A stretch of DNA of 61,326 bases from VRUE01 sp036276735 (GTDB lineage Bacteria > Actinomycetota > Thermoleophilia > Solirubrobacterales > 70-9). The position numbers and the translations under genes were made by a program. Where the stretch lies: assembly GCA_036276735.1 (NCBI GenBank), contig DASUOH010000022.1:1-61326 (forward strand), given 5' to 3'. The notes beneath the pieces are model-generated. The model saw only the letters and a program-made list of their open reading frames with translations. It made no database searches and was not told the DNA's origin. Positions 23,056 to 32,488 of the stretch are shown in pieces (positions within the stretch are counted from its first letter, which is position 1; each line of letters opens with the position of its first letter).

Positions 23056-24367
23056 GTGCGAATCCTCGCATAGCGGCGCGTGCGGGCGCCAGCGCGTAGT
23101 GCGAGCCGGCGACGACCAGAATGCCGCCCAGCTCGACGGCGAGGGCGCGGCCCCGCTCGACGGCAGCGGCGAAGTTCGGCTCCCCCTCGGCGGCGATGCC
23201 GGCCGCCTCGCAGGCAGCCGCCAGCTCGACGGCGGGGTGGCTTGGCCGAGAGACGGGGAGCTCGGTGCAGACGGCGCGGTCGACCGCCGGCGCGAGGGCG
23301 CGGACGATGCCCTCGAGGTCCTTTTCGGCGAGGACGGCGAGGACCGCAACCACGGCCGGAGCGTTCGCACTTTGTCGGCCTAGGCCCGACAAAGTGCGAA
23401 CGCAATCGAGTGGCAGCTCGGAGAGCGCCTCGGCGAGGGCGGTGGCGCCGTCCGGGTTGTGGGCGGCATCGAGGAAGACGGGTGGGTGGTCGGCGATGCG
23501 CTCCAGCCGCCCCGGGATCGATACGCCCGCTGCCGTCGCCTCGATCGCCGTCTGGTCCAGTGCCCTGCCCAGGAAAGCCTCGGCAGCCGCGCAGGCCACG
23601 GCGAAGTTCCGGCGCTGGTAGCGGCCGGGGCTTCGCAGGACCACGCCCGCGCCCGGGTCCTCCGGGGCGACGACGAGCCGGGCGCCGCGCTCGGTCGCGA
23701 CCTCCTCGGCGAGCGGGGCAACCGCCGGGCTCACCCACCCGCGCACCAGCACCGAGTGGTCGCGCAGCACCGCGAGCTTCTCGGCGGCGATCTCCTCCTC
23801 GCTCTCCCCCAGCCACTCGGTGTGATCGAGCCCAACCGAGGTGAGGACCGTCACCCGTGAGGGCATCGTGTTGGTCGCGTCGAGCCGACCACCGAGGCCT
23901 GCCTCGACGACGGCGACCTCGACCCGCGCCGCGGCAAGGGCGACGAAGGTCGCCGCGGTCGCCAGCTCGAACTGGGTGACGAGCTCGCCCTCGGGCAACT
24001 TGCGGTTGAGCGCCTCGGCGGCCTGAGCGGCCCGCTCGACCGCCGCCGCGAACTCCGCCGCGCCGATCTCCTCGCCGCGGACGAGGACGCGTTCGGACCA
24101 GCGCTCGGCATGGGGGGAGACGCAGGCACCGGTGCGTAGGCCATGCGCCTCCAGCAGGGCAGCGGTCATCCGCGTCACCGACGACTTGCCGTTCGTGCCG
24201 ACGACATGGATCGAGGAGAAGCGGTGCTGGGGCATCCCCAGCAGGGCGCCCAGCGCGTGCATCCGCTCCAGCCCCAGCCTCCAACCGATCGGCTCGAGCG
24301 AGTCGAGGTATGCATCAGGCGACGGCTGCTCCGCTTCGCGTCCGCCGCCGTCTGGCTGGGACACCAC
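23033..24367 (-). CDS. folC: Folylpolyglutamate synthase / dihydrofolate synthase
   Basis: A 444-residue Mur-ligase-fold enzyme that adds glutamate to folates. P-loop HVVGTNGKSSVTRM (near 57), the EAGLGGRLDATN motif, GLDHTEWLG, and the C-terminal domain with FLDAAHNPDGATAL and VLAEKDLEG are all present. The start abuts the valS stop by 1 nt. Between ALSELPLD and VVAVLAVLAEKD lies an extra segment CVRTLSGLGRQSANAPA (about 322-337), encoded by a perfect 18-bp palindrome. The insertion keeps the frame and falls in a surface-loop position of the C-terminal domain, so the enzyme probably still works. Confidence 0.94.
   Translation of the reverse strand: MVSQPDGGGREAEQPSPDAYLDSLEPIGWRLGLERMHALGALLGMPQHRFSSIHVVGTNGKSSVTRMTAALLEAHGLRTGACVSPHAERWSERVLVRGEEIGAAEFAAAVERAAQAAEALNRKLPEGELVTQFELATAATFVALAAARVEVAVVEAGLGGRLDATNTMPSRVTVLTSVGLDHTEWLGESEEEIAAEKLAVLRDHSVLVRGWVSPAVAPLAEEVATERGARLVVAPEDPGAGVVLRSPGRYQRRNFAVACAAAEAFLGRALDQTAIEATAAGVSIPGRLERIADHPPVFLDAAHNPDGATALAEALSELPLDCVRTLSGLGRQSANAPAVVAVLAVLAEKDLEGIVRALAPAVDRAVCTELPVSRPSHPAVELAAACEAAGIAAEGEPNFAAAVERGRALAVELGGILVVAGSHYALAPARAAMRGFAHGPQRRI
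23361..23403. repeat. Perfect 18-bp palindrome inserted in frame in folC
   Basis: Arms 23361-23378 (GCGTTCGCACTTTGTCGG) and 23386-23403 are exact inverse complements, separated by 7 nt (CCTAGGC, itself nearly palindromic). It is translated in folC as CVRTLSGLGRQSANA. Its position in a loop resembles the intragenic palindromic elements known from Rickettsia, but I cannot relate the sequence to that family. Confidence 0.88.
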
Positions 24368-24368
24368 C

Positions 24369-26957
24369 TCAACCCAGTTCGGCGAGCTCGGCCCGGTAGC
24401 GCTCCAGCTTCTCGCGCTCCTCCGCGACCACCTCGGCGGGCGCCCGCGCGACGAACTTCTCGTTACCGAGCTTCCCTTCGGCCCGCGCCACCTCGGAGCG
24501 CAGCTCCTCGCGGCGGATCTCGATCCGCGCGCTCACCGCCTCCCCGTCCACCTCAGCAGAGGCGAGCACCTTGACCGGGCCGACCGCGGCGATCGGATCG
24601 CCACCATCCTCGACGAACTCGAAGCGAGCCAGGCGGCCGACGAACTCATGCGGATCGCCATCCGCGCGGGCCGGCAGGACCGTCGCCGCCGGCGCCTCGA
24701 CCAGGTCGCGCCAGGCACGCAGCCGGCGGGTCAGGTCGATGCCCGCCTGCACGTCGGCTTCGGCATCGGCGTCGATCAGGGACTCATCCGGCTCCGGGAA
24801 AGCGTGGACGGCGAGGTGGCCGTCGTTGGCGGGGTGGTAGCGCCAGATCTCCTCGGTGACGAAGGGCATGATCGGGTGCAGCAGCGCAAGGACGCGCTCC
24901 AGGGTCCAGAGCAGCGTCGTCGAGACGTCCTCCTCGCCCTCGTAGAGGCGCGGCTTGACGATCTCCAGATACCAGTCGCAGAGCTCGGACCAGAAGAATG
25001 AGTAAGCCTCGCTCGCGGCGTGGGCGAAGTCGTATTCCTCCAGCTTCGCGGTGACCGAGCCGATCGTCCGCTCCAGCCGCGAGAGGATCCACTTGTCCTC
25101 GGAAGTGACAGGAACCGGCGCAGGGACTTGGCCCTGCGCCGCATTGGTGTGCGCCTGATTCTGATCGAATTTCACATTCATCAAAATCAGGCGCGAGGCG
25201 TTCCAGAGCTTGTTCGCCAGGTCGCGGCCCTGCTGGACCTTTGCGTCGGAGTAGCGCACGTCCTGCGTCGAGGACATCGCCAGCAGGCCGAAGCGCAGCG
25301 CGTCGGCGCCATGCTGGTCGATTTCCTCGAGCGGGTCGATGCCGGTGCCGAGGCTCTTTGACATCCGCCGCCCGTCGCGGGCCTGGATCACCGAGTGAAC
25401 GTAGACGTCGCGGAAGGGCACGTCGCCGGCGAACTCGATGCCGGTCATGATCATCCGCGCCACCCAGAGGAAGAGGATCTCGCGCGCCGTGGTGAGGAAG
25501 CTGGTCGGGTAGAAGGCGCGCAGCTCTGGCGTCTCGTCGGGCCAGCCGAGCGTCGCGAAGGGCCAGATCGCAGAGCTGAACCAGGTGTCGAGCACGTCCT
25601 CCTCCTGACGCAGCTCCCCGCCGCAGGCGCCGCAGCGCTCGGGTGCCTGCTCGGCGACAATCGTTTCCTCGCAGGGGTCGCAGTACCAGACCGGGATCCG
25701 GTGCCCCCACCAGAGCTGTCGCGATACGCACCAGGGGCGGATCTCGCGCATCCAGTCGAGGTAGACGCGCTTCCACTGCGAGGGGGCTATCCGCACGTCG
25801 TCGCGCTCGACCACCTCGATCGCCGGCCGCGCCAGCTCGTCCATACGGCAGAACCACTGCAGCGAGATCAGCGGCTCGATCCGCTCGCCGGAGCGGTGCG
25901 AGAACGGCACCGAGTGCGTGTAGGGCTCCTCGGCGCGCAGCAAGCCCCCTTCGCGCAGCGCCGCGACCACCGCTTCCTGCGCCTCGGCTGCGGTGAGGCC
26001 GGCGAAGCGCTCTCCGGCCTCCTCGGTCATGCGGCCGTCGGGTCCGATCACGCCGAGCTCGTCAAGCCCATGCTTGCGGCCGATCTCGAAGTCGTTGACG
26101 TCGTGTCCAGGGGTGATCTTCAGCGCCCCGGTGCCGAACTCTGGATCGACGTGCTCGTCGGCGATGATCGGCAGGCGGCGGCCGACCAGGGGGAGAAGGC
26201 AGTGCTCCCCGACCAGCTCGGCATAGCGCTCGTCGCCGGGGTTCACGGCGACCGCCGTGTCGGCGAGCATCGTCTCCGGTCGCACGGTGGCGACGGTCAG
26301 CACCCGGTCTGAGCCCTCGACCGGGTAGTCGATCGAGTAGAGGGTGTCCTCGACCTCGCGGTTCTCGACCTCGAGGTCGGAGATCGCCGAGTGCGAGCCG
26401 GGGTCCCAGTTGACCATGTAGTTGTCGCGGTAGATGTAGCCCTTGTCGTAGAGCTGCTTGAAGACGCGGTGGACGGCGCGCACGTACCCCTCGTCGAGGG
26501 TGAAGCGCTCGCGCTCGTAGTCGCAGGAGGCGCCGAGCCGCTTGTACTGCTCGACGATCCGCGAGCCGTACTCCTCTTTCCAGGCCCAGACCCGCTCGAC
26601 GAACGCCTCGCGACCCAGCCCCTGGCGGCTCCGCCCTTCAGCCCGCAGCTCTTTCTCGACCACCGCCTGGGTTGCGATCCCGGCGTGATCGGTGCCGAGG
26701 ATCCAGAGCGCGCTGCGACCCCGCATCCGATTCATGCGGACCAGCGCGTCCTGCATCGAGCCGTTCAGGGCGTGGCCCATGTGCAGGACCCCGGTCACGT
26801 TCGGCGGCGGTATCGCCACCGAGAAATTCTCGTCAGGCGACCCCTCGGCCTCCGGGTGGAAGTAGCCCCCCTCGATCCACTCGGCAAAGACCCGCGCCTC
26901 GACCTCAGCCGGGTCCCACCGAGTTGCCTCCTCGAGCTTTTTGCGGTCCGCCGCCAC
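24369..26957 (-). CDS. valS: Valyl-tRNA synthetase
   Basis: An 862-residue class I synthetase that charges tRNA-Val. HIGH motif in PPPNVTGVLHMGHALN (near 50), the editing domain with VRPETMLADTAVAVNP and GTGALKITPGHDVNDF, zinc-like CDPC...CGAC (about 424-443), the KMSKS-type loop DGRRMSKSLGTGIDP (near 528), an anticodon-binding bundle and a C-terminal coiled coil (EEREKLERYRAELAELG). Just after the conserved ASRLILMN there is an unusual stretch, KFDQNQAHTNAAQGQVPAPVP, encoded by two adjacent palindromes. It lies 15 nt after clpX. Confidence 0.97.
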   Translation of the reverse strand: MAADRKKLEEATRWDPAEVEARVFAEWIEGGYFHPEAEGSPDENFSVAIPPPNVTGVLHMGHALNGSMQDALVRMNRMRGRSALWILGTDHAGIATQAVVEKELRAEGRSRQGLGREAFVERVWAWKEEYGSRIVEQYKRLGASCDYERERFTLDEGYVRAVHRVFKQLYDKGYIYRDNYMVNWDPGSHSAISDLEVENREVEDTLYSIDYPVEGSDRVLTVATVRPETMLADTAVAVNPGDERYAELVGEHCLLPLVGRRLPIIADEHVDPEFGTGALKITPGHDVNDFEIGRKHGLDELGVIGPDGRMTEEAGERFAGLTAAEAQEAVVAALREGGLLRAEEPYTHSVPFSHRSGERIEPLISLQWFCRMDELARPAIEVVERDDVRIAPSQWKRVYLDWMREIRPWCVSRQLWWGHRIPVWYCDPCEETIVAEQAPERCGACGGELRQEEDVLDTWFSSAIWPFATLGWPDETPELRAFYPTSFLTTAREILFLWVARMIMTGIEFAGDVPFRDVYVHSVIQARDGRRMSKSLGTGIDPLEEIDQHGADALRFGLLAMSSTQDVRYSDAKVQQGRDLANKLWNASRLILMNVKFDQNQAHTNAAQGQVPAPVPVTSEDKWILSRLERTIGSVTAKLEEYDFAHAASEAYSFFWSELCDWYLEIVKPRLYEGEEDVSTTLLWTLERVLALLHPIMPFVTEEIWRYHPANDGHLAVHAFPEPDESLIDADAEADVQAGIDLTRRLRAWRDLVEAPAATVLPARADGDPHEFVGRLARFEFVEDGGDPIAAVGPVKVLASAEVDGEAVSARIEIRREELRSEVARAEGKLGNEKFVARAPAEVVAEEREKLERYRAELAELG
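25116..25141. repeat. valS palindrome 1 (10-bp arms)
   Basis: CGGCGCAGGG at 25116-25125 and CCCTGCGCCG at 25132-25141 form a perfect hairpin with a 6-nt loop, within the non-conserved linker of valS (encoding part of AAQGQVPAP). Confidence 0.75.
25151..25194. repeat. valS palindrome 2 (15-bp arms, one mismatch)
   Basis: GCGCCTGATTCTGAT at 25151-25165 pairs with ATCAAAATCAGGCGC at 25180-25194 with one mismatch. GAAT/ATTC (25167-25170, 25176-25179) extends the stem. One arm encodes the conserved RLILMN of valS; the other is its inverted copy and encodes the non-conserved DQNQA. That geometry is what a replication template switch would leave. Confidence 0.82.
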
Positions 26958-26972
26958 TGGCGGCGAGTCTAG

Positions 26973-28316
<1,344 letters not shown>

Positions 28317-28440
28317 AGCTTAGAGGGAGCAACGACCCGGCCTTGTCGGTTCGCTCGTTTACTTCGGGCAGGCCGCAGTCCCTTCCTGCGGGCGCCGACT
28401 TGCGCCGATGGGGCGACAGCCCGGGTGTACGGTGCCTGCG
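28317..28440. promoter_or_regulatory. Divergent promoter region clpX / GNAT
   Basis: A 124-nt gap between divergently read genes. I see no clear -35/-10 pair; TTGTCGG and TTTACTT are possible partial elements. No long repeat or hairpin stands out. Confidence 0.35.
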
Positions 28441-28902
28441 ATGGCCGCTGATCCGCGCATCGAGCCGATCTCCACCGACCAGCTCGAGACGCTGCTGCCG
28501 ATGATCGCCGCCTACCAGCGCTTCTACGAGGTGCCTGAGGAGCGGATCAGCGAGACCCGCAACCGGGCCTTCTTCAGCCGCTTCGTCGCGCCCAGCGAGG
28601 ACGGCATGCTGCTCGGCGCCTGGCGCGACGAAGAGCTGCTGGGCTACGCCTGCCTCTACTGGCACTTCACCTCGCTGGTCCCGGCAGAGACGGTGCTGAT
28701 GAACGACCTCTACGTCGCGGCGGACCACCGCGGTGAGGGCGTCGGGCGGGCGCTGATCGAGGCGAGCGCCGGGGTCGCCCGTCGGCGCGGCGCGCAGCGG
28801 CTGGAGTGGGTCACCGCGCCCGACAACGAGACCGCGCAGCGCCTCTACGACTCGACCGGGGCCAGCCGCAGCGACTGGATCGAGTACGAGTTAGAGGTTT
28901 AG
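28441..28902 (+). CDS. GNAT-family N-acetyltransferase
   Basis: 153 residues from ATG 28441 (MAADPRIEPISTDQLETLLP). The acetyl-CoA-binding signature is LYVAADHRGEGVGRALIEAS (motif A, R-x-x-G-x-G/A), followed by GAQRLEWVTAPDNETAQRLYDSTGA (motif B). This is the common GNAT layout of about 150 residues; the acceptor is unknown. An in-frame ATG at 28408 would add 11 residues but lacks a better ribosome site. It is read away from clpX and toward clpP, ending 5 nt before a long inverted repeat. Confidence 0.9.
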   Translation: MAADPRIEPISTDQLETLLPMIAAYQRFYEVPEERISETRNRAFFSRFVAPSEDGMLLGAWRDEELLGYACLYWHFTSLVPAETVLMNDLYVAADHRGEGVGRALIEASAGVARRRGAQRLEWVTAPDNETAQRLYDSTGASRSDWIEYELEV

Positions 28903-28907
28903 GGCCG

Positions 28908-29029
28908 ACTGACGCGGCCTGGGCAAGCAGGTCGGGGGACGCAGGGAGGATGGCGAGGGGAGCACTTAGGTGCGTGACCCGAGCCACCGGACCGAGGACC
29001 CCGAGATGCGCCGCCCAGGCCGCGTCAGT
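28908..29029. repeat. Long hairpin between convergent GNAT and clpP
   Basis: ACTGACGCGGCCTGGGC at 28908-28924 and its exact inverse complement at 29013-29029 form a 17-bp perfect outer stem enclosing 88 nt. Inside, TCGGGG/CCCCGA and a GCAC-TTAG-GTGC hairpin give a branched structure. One arm covers the clpP stop codon (29025-29027) and the other starts 5 nt after the GNAT stop. There is no T-run on either strand. It could be a bidirectional Rho-independent-like barrier or a structured RNA; the core sequence is not that of copies A-C. Confidence 0.75.
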
Positions 29030-29609
29030 GGTGCTCGATGACGCGGTCGACGAGGTTGTACTCCTTCGCCTCCTCCGCGCTCATGAAGTAATCCCGCTCG
29101 GTGTCTTTGGTGACCTTCTCGAACGGCTGGCCGGTGTGCTTGGCGAGGATCTCGTCGAGGCGGCGGCGCACGTCGATGATCTCTTTGGCGTGGATCTCGA
29201 TGTCGGTCGCCTGGCCTTCGAAGCCCGAGGACACCTGGTGGATGAGGATCTTCGAGTTCGGCAGCGACATCCGCTTGCCGGCGGCGCCCCCCGAGAGGAG
29301 CAGCGCGCCCATGCTCATCGCGATGCCGACGCAGATGGTCTGCACGTCGGGCTTGATGAACTGCATCGTGTCGTAGATCGCCAGCCCCGAGTAGACGGAG
29401 CCGCCGGGCGAGTTGATGTAGAGGCTGATGTCCTTGTCGGGGTCCTCGGACTCGAGGTGCAGAAGTTGGGCGACGATCAGGTTGGCGATGTCGTCGGTGA
29501 CCGGCGTGCCGAGGAAGACGATCCGCTCGCCGAGCAGGCGCGAATAGATGTCGAAGGCGCGCTCGCCGCGCGAGGTCTGCTCGACCACCATCGGGACCAG
29601 AGGGCTCAT
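29025..29609 (-). CDS. clpP: ATP-dependent Clp protease proteolytic subunit
   Basis: A 194-residue serine protease subunit that forms the tetradecameric chamber used by ClpX. Catalytic serine in GIAMSMGALL (near 99), histidine in ILIHQVSSGF (near 124) and the aspartate in TERDYFM (near 173). The start MSPLVPMVVEQTSRGERAFDI is the usual mature-like N-terminus. It is read on the same strand as tig and the GGDEF gene, but the plus-strand GNAT gene separates it from clpX, unlike the usual tig-clpP-clpX run. Confidence 0.97.
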   Translation of the reverse strand: MSPLVPMVVEQTSRGERAFDIYSRLLGERIVFLGTPVTDDIANLIVAQLLHLESEDPDKDISLYINSPGGSVYSGLAIYDTMQFIKPDVQTICVGIAMSMGALLLSGGAAGKRMSLPNSKILIHQVSSGFEGQATDIEIHAKEIIDVRRRLDEILAKHTGQPFEKVTKDTERDYFMSAEEAKEYNLVDRVIEHH

Positions 29610-29621
29610 CGGTCCCGCACT

Positions 29622-30860
29622 CTATAGAAGCCGTCCGGCCGCCTTCGCTTCATACATCGCCCGGTCGGCTGCTGCCAAAAGCTCCTGCTCGCCCGGCCGC
29701 CCGTACTCGTCGAAGACGGCGACGCCGACGCTTATCCCAAGCCTCACCTCGGTCCCGTCGATGGTTAGCGTCGAGTCGCGCATCAACGCCGTCAGCCGCT
29801 CTGCGACCGCCTCGGCCGTCGCCTCGTCAACCTCGGGCAGCAGGACTACGAACTCGTCGCCGCCGAACCGGGCGACGAGCGGATCGGCGTCGCGCGCGAT
29901 CACGTCGCTGGAGCGCAGGTTGTCGCGCAGCAGGGCCGCGATCTGACACAGCGCCTTGTCGCCCGCCGCGTGGCCCAGTGTGTCGTTGATCTCCTTGAAA
30001 CGGTCGACGTCGATCAGCAGCAGCGCGCCGCCGCTGCCGTAGCGGTTCGTGTAGGCGAGCTGACGCCGCAGCTCCTCTTCGAAGCGGCGGCGGTTGAAGA
30101 GGCCGGTAAGCGCGTCGCGCTGGGAGAGGCGCTCGAGCTCGTCTTCCAGCGCCTTGCGGTCGGTGACGTCGCGGGCGACGGCGTAAATCGTCTCCTCCTC
30201 GACCACCGGCTGCGAGGTCCACTCGATCCAGTGGACCGAGCCATCCTTGGCGAAGTAGCGGTTGCGGAACTCAACCGTGGCGACGCCTTCGGAGATCCTG
30301 GCCGCCTCCTCTTCGGTGCTCACCCGATCGTCGGGATGGACGAACTCGAGGAAGGGCCGGCCGAGCAGGTCATCCTCGCCGTAGCCGAGAACCCGCTCGA
30401 AGGCGGGGTTGACCCGCTTGAAGTAGCCGTCGAAACCAGCGACGCAGGCCATGTCCTGCGAGAGCTCGAAGTGGCGGGCCCGCTCGGACTCCACCGCTCG
30501 CAGCGTCGTAGCGAGACGTCCGATTAGGCCACCGACGAAGAGGAAGACGAGCGCCCTGTTGAGGTGGCCGAGCAACGACGACGGCGCATCGGTGATCTGC
30601 GCCCCCACCGAGGCGAGGATGAAGGCGACGGCCCCCGCCGCGAGGCCGCCGCGAGCGCCGAAGGCGGTCGCAACCAGCACGACCGGGATGACGTAGAGGA
30701 AGGTGAAGGCGTCGGCCAACGTGCCAAACGTGACGCGGGCGACGAACGTTCCGAGGAAGAGGGCGGCCGCGATTGCCACGGTCAACCGGCGATGCTCGAT
30801 TATGTCTCTCGGTACCAGCACGTCCTTTTGTCCTACCACTATCGGCAGAACGGGCAACAC
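29622..30860 (-). CDS. PAS-GGDEF diguanylate cyclase with membrane domain
   Basis: 412 residues: about four or five N-terminal membrane helices (about 27-125), a PAS domain (about 130-240; ACVAGFDGYFKRVNPAFERVLGY ... YAVARDVTDRK) and a C-terminal GGDEF domain (about 250-410) with RFGGDEFVVLLPEVDE intact. It should make cyclic di-GMP from two GTP. A likely inhibitory-site RxxD precedes GGDEF (SSDVIARDADPL is close but not canonical). It sits between tig and clpP, 12 nt before clpP, which is unusual context for a signalling enzyme. An internal GTG (VLVPRDIIEHRR) is an alternative start. Confidence 0.92.
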   Translation of the reverse strand: MLPVLPIVVGQKDVLVPRDIIEHRRLTVAIAAALFLGTFVARVTFGTLADAFTFLYVIPVVLVATAFGARGGLAAGAVAFILASVGAQITDAPSSLLGHLNRALVFLFVGGLIGRLATTLRAVESERARHFELSQDMACVAGFDGYFKRVNPAFERVLGYGEDDLLGRPFLEFVHPDDRVSTEEEAARISEGVATVEFRNRYFAKDGSVHWIEWTSQPVVEEETIYAVARDVTDRKALEDELERLSQRDALTGLFNRRRFEEELRRQLAYTNRYGSGGALLLIDVDRFKEINDTLGHAAGDKALCQIAALLRDNLRSSDVIARDADPLVARFGGDEFVVLLPEVDEATAEAVAERLTALMRDSTLTIDGTEVRLGISVGVAVFDEYGRPGEQELLAAADRAMYEAKAAGRLL

Positions 30861-30892
30861 CCCCAGGAGTGCAATAGGACGTCCGTCTAGGG

Positions 30893-32272
30893 CTAGCTTC
30901 CCGGCGTCCAGAGATCGCCGGCGCTCTCACGCTCTTTCTCCGGCGTCCAGATCTTCTCGCGGGCCTCGGCCTGCTCGAGCGGGATCGGCTTGGCGCTCTC
31001 GGTGATGAGGTCGATCGCCTTGCGGAAGCGGATGTCGTCGCGGACCATCGCGTCGCGGCCGCTCTCGCGAAGACGCCCGAGCAGCTTCTCGGGCGTCGTT
31101 CGCTCGTGTTCGGCCGGGTGGGCGAGCGCCTCGAGCATCTCCTCCTCGCTCACCTCGATCCCCTCCTCGTCGGCGACCGCGGCCAAAACCGCCTCACGGC
31201 GCAGCTCGCGTTCGGCGTCGGGCCGCGACTCCTCGATCACCTCGTCGCGCGTTTTGCCCTGCATCTGCAGGTAAGCGTCGGGGGCCATGCCACGAGCGGC
31301 GAGCTGGCGCTCGATCCGCTCCCAGCGCTCCGTCGCCCGGGCGGTAGCGAGGTCGTCCGGCATCTCCACGGTTGCCGCCTCCGCCGCTGCGTCGACGGCC
31401 GCGACGCGGAAGTCCTGCTCGGTGCGTTCGTCCATGACTTTCGCGACCCGCTCACCAATGTCGGCGCGCAGCTCCTCGAGCGTGTCGAACTCCGACGACT
31501 CGGAGGCGAAGTCGTCGTCGAGCTCGGGCAGAACCTTCTCGCGCACCTCCTTCACCTCGACGTTGAAGACCGCGTCCTGACCGGCCAGGTGCTCGGCGCC
31601 GTAGTCCTCGGGAAAGCTCACCTCGACTTTGCGGGTGTCGCCGGCGCTGGTGCCAACCAGCTGCTCCTCGAAGCCCTCGATCAGCTGGTCCGCGCCCAGC
31701 TCGAGCAGGTAGTCGGTCGCCGCGCCGCCCTCGAATGCCTTGTCGTCGATCAGGCCCTCGAAGTCGATCAGCAGCACGTCGCCCTCTTTGGCCGCCCGCT
31801 CGACCGGCTCGAGGCGGGCCGAGCCCTCGCGCATCCGCTCGATCTCGCGCTCGACGACCTCCTCGGGCGGCTCCGGCTCGGCGCGGCCGACCTCCAACCC
31901 CCTGTACTCACCCAGCTTCGCCTCCGGCCGCACGCCGATCTCGAATTTGAAGCTGAGCGGCTCGCCCTCCGCCTGCGGCGCCGAGACGATCTCGATGCTT
32001 GGGTCGCCGACCGGCGCGACGCCTGAATCGAGCAGCGCCCGCTCATACCACTCCGGCAGCGCCTCGCGGATCGCCTCCTCGAAGACAGGGCCGAAGCCGA
32101 GCCGCTGGATGACCAGCGATGGCGGCGCCTTTCCCTTGCGGAACCCCGGCAGGCGCATCTCGCGCGCCAGGGCGCGGGCGGCGCGCTGGACGCCCTTGCC
32201 GACTTCCTCGGCGGGAACCTCGGCCTCGACGCGAACACGCGAGCCGGGCAGCTCTGAGACGGTCGTTCGCAC
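30893..32272 (-). CDS. tig: Trigger factor (ribosome-associated chaperone)
   Basis: I choose GTG 32272 (VRTTVSELPGSRVRVEAEVPAEEV), giving 459 residues; an ATG 36 nt further upstream would add a non-conserved MVGATDPLGCAA. The ribosome-binding domain carries LPGFRKGKAPPSLVIQRLG, then the peptidyl-prolyl isomerase domain (KEGDVLLIDFEGLIDDKAFEGG ... FPEDYGAEHLAGQDAVFNV), then the helical chaperone domain. The C-terminal tail (EKIWTPEKERESAGDLWTPG) is acidic. It helps nascent proteins fold and pairs with the nearby clpP/clpX. Confidence 0.95.
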   Translation of the reverse strand: MRTTVSELPGSRVRVEAEVPAEEVGKGVQRAARALAREMRLPGFRKGKAPPSLVIQRLGFGPVFEEAIREALPEWYERALLDSGVAPVGDPSIEIVSAPQAEGEPLSFKFEIGVRPEAKLGEYRGLEVGRAEPEPPEEVVEREIERMREGSARLEPVERAAKEGDVLLIDFEGLIDDKAFEGGAATDYLLELGADQLIEGFEEQLVGTSAGDTRKVEVSFPEDYGAEHLAGQDAVFNVEVKEVREKVLPELDDDFASESSEFDTLEELRADIGERVAKVMDERTEQDFRVAAVDAAAEAATVEMPDDLATARATERWERIERQLAARGMAPDAYLQMQGKTRDEVIEESRPDAERELRREAVLAAVADEEGIEVSEEEMLEALAHPAEHERTTPEKLLGRLRESGRDAMVRDDIRFRKAIDLITESAKPIPLEQAEAREKIWTPEKERESAGDLWTPGS

Positions 32273-32304
32273 GGCGGCGCACCCTAGAGGATCGGTCGCG
32301 CCAA

Positions 32305-32358
32305 CCAACTTTTGCTGCCTTTTGATGCCTATAGGGTCATCAATGCAGCCAAAGTTGG
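32305..32358. promoter_or_regulatory. Long two-part hairpin upstream of tig
   Basis: CCAACTTTTGCTGC at 32305-32318 and GCAGCCAAAGTTGG at 32345-32358 pair over 14 bp with one mismatch. Inside, TTGATG 32322-32327 pairs with CATCAA 32338-32343 around CCTATAGGGT. On the minus strand it starts 1 nt after the stop of the 42-codon gene and ends 32 nt before the chosen tig start. No T-run follows, so it may act as an attenuator, processing site or terminator of another type. Confidence 0.7.
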
Positions 32359-32359
32359 C

Positions 32360-32488
32360 TCAGGGGCGCCTCAGCAGCCCGCGCCCAACGGCAACCGCGA
32401 AGTCGATCGCGAAGGCCAGCCCACGCCCCGGCGGACCGGTCACCAGCCAGGCCTTGGGACGTTCGAGGGGATCGCGTCGCCTATTCAT
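32360..32488 (-). CDS. 42-residue small protein coupled to the spermidine-synthase-like gene
   Basis: The ATG at 32488 overlaps the end of the upstream gene (the sequence is GATGAATAG, so the start lies inside the last codons and stop of the larger gene). The product begins MNRRRDPLERPKAWLVTGPP and ends GRGLAFAIDFAVAVGRGLLRRP, with a basic head and a moderately hydrophobic helix (AFAIDFAVAVG). Tight coupling, sensible composition and the hairpin right after the stop support it. I do not know its function. Confidence 0.55.
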   Translation of the reverse strand: MNRRRDPLERPKAWLVTGPPGRGLAFAIDFAVAVGRGLLRRP

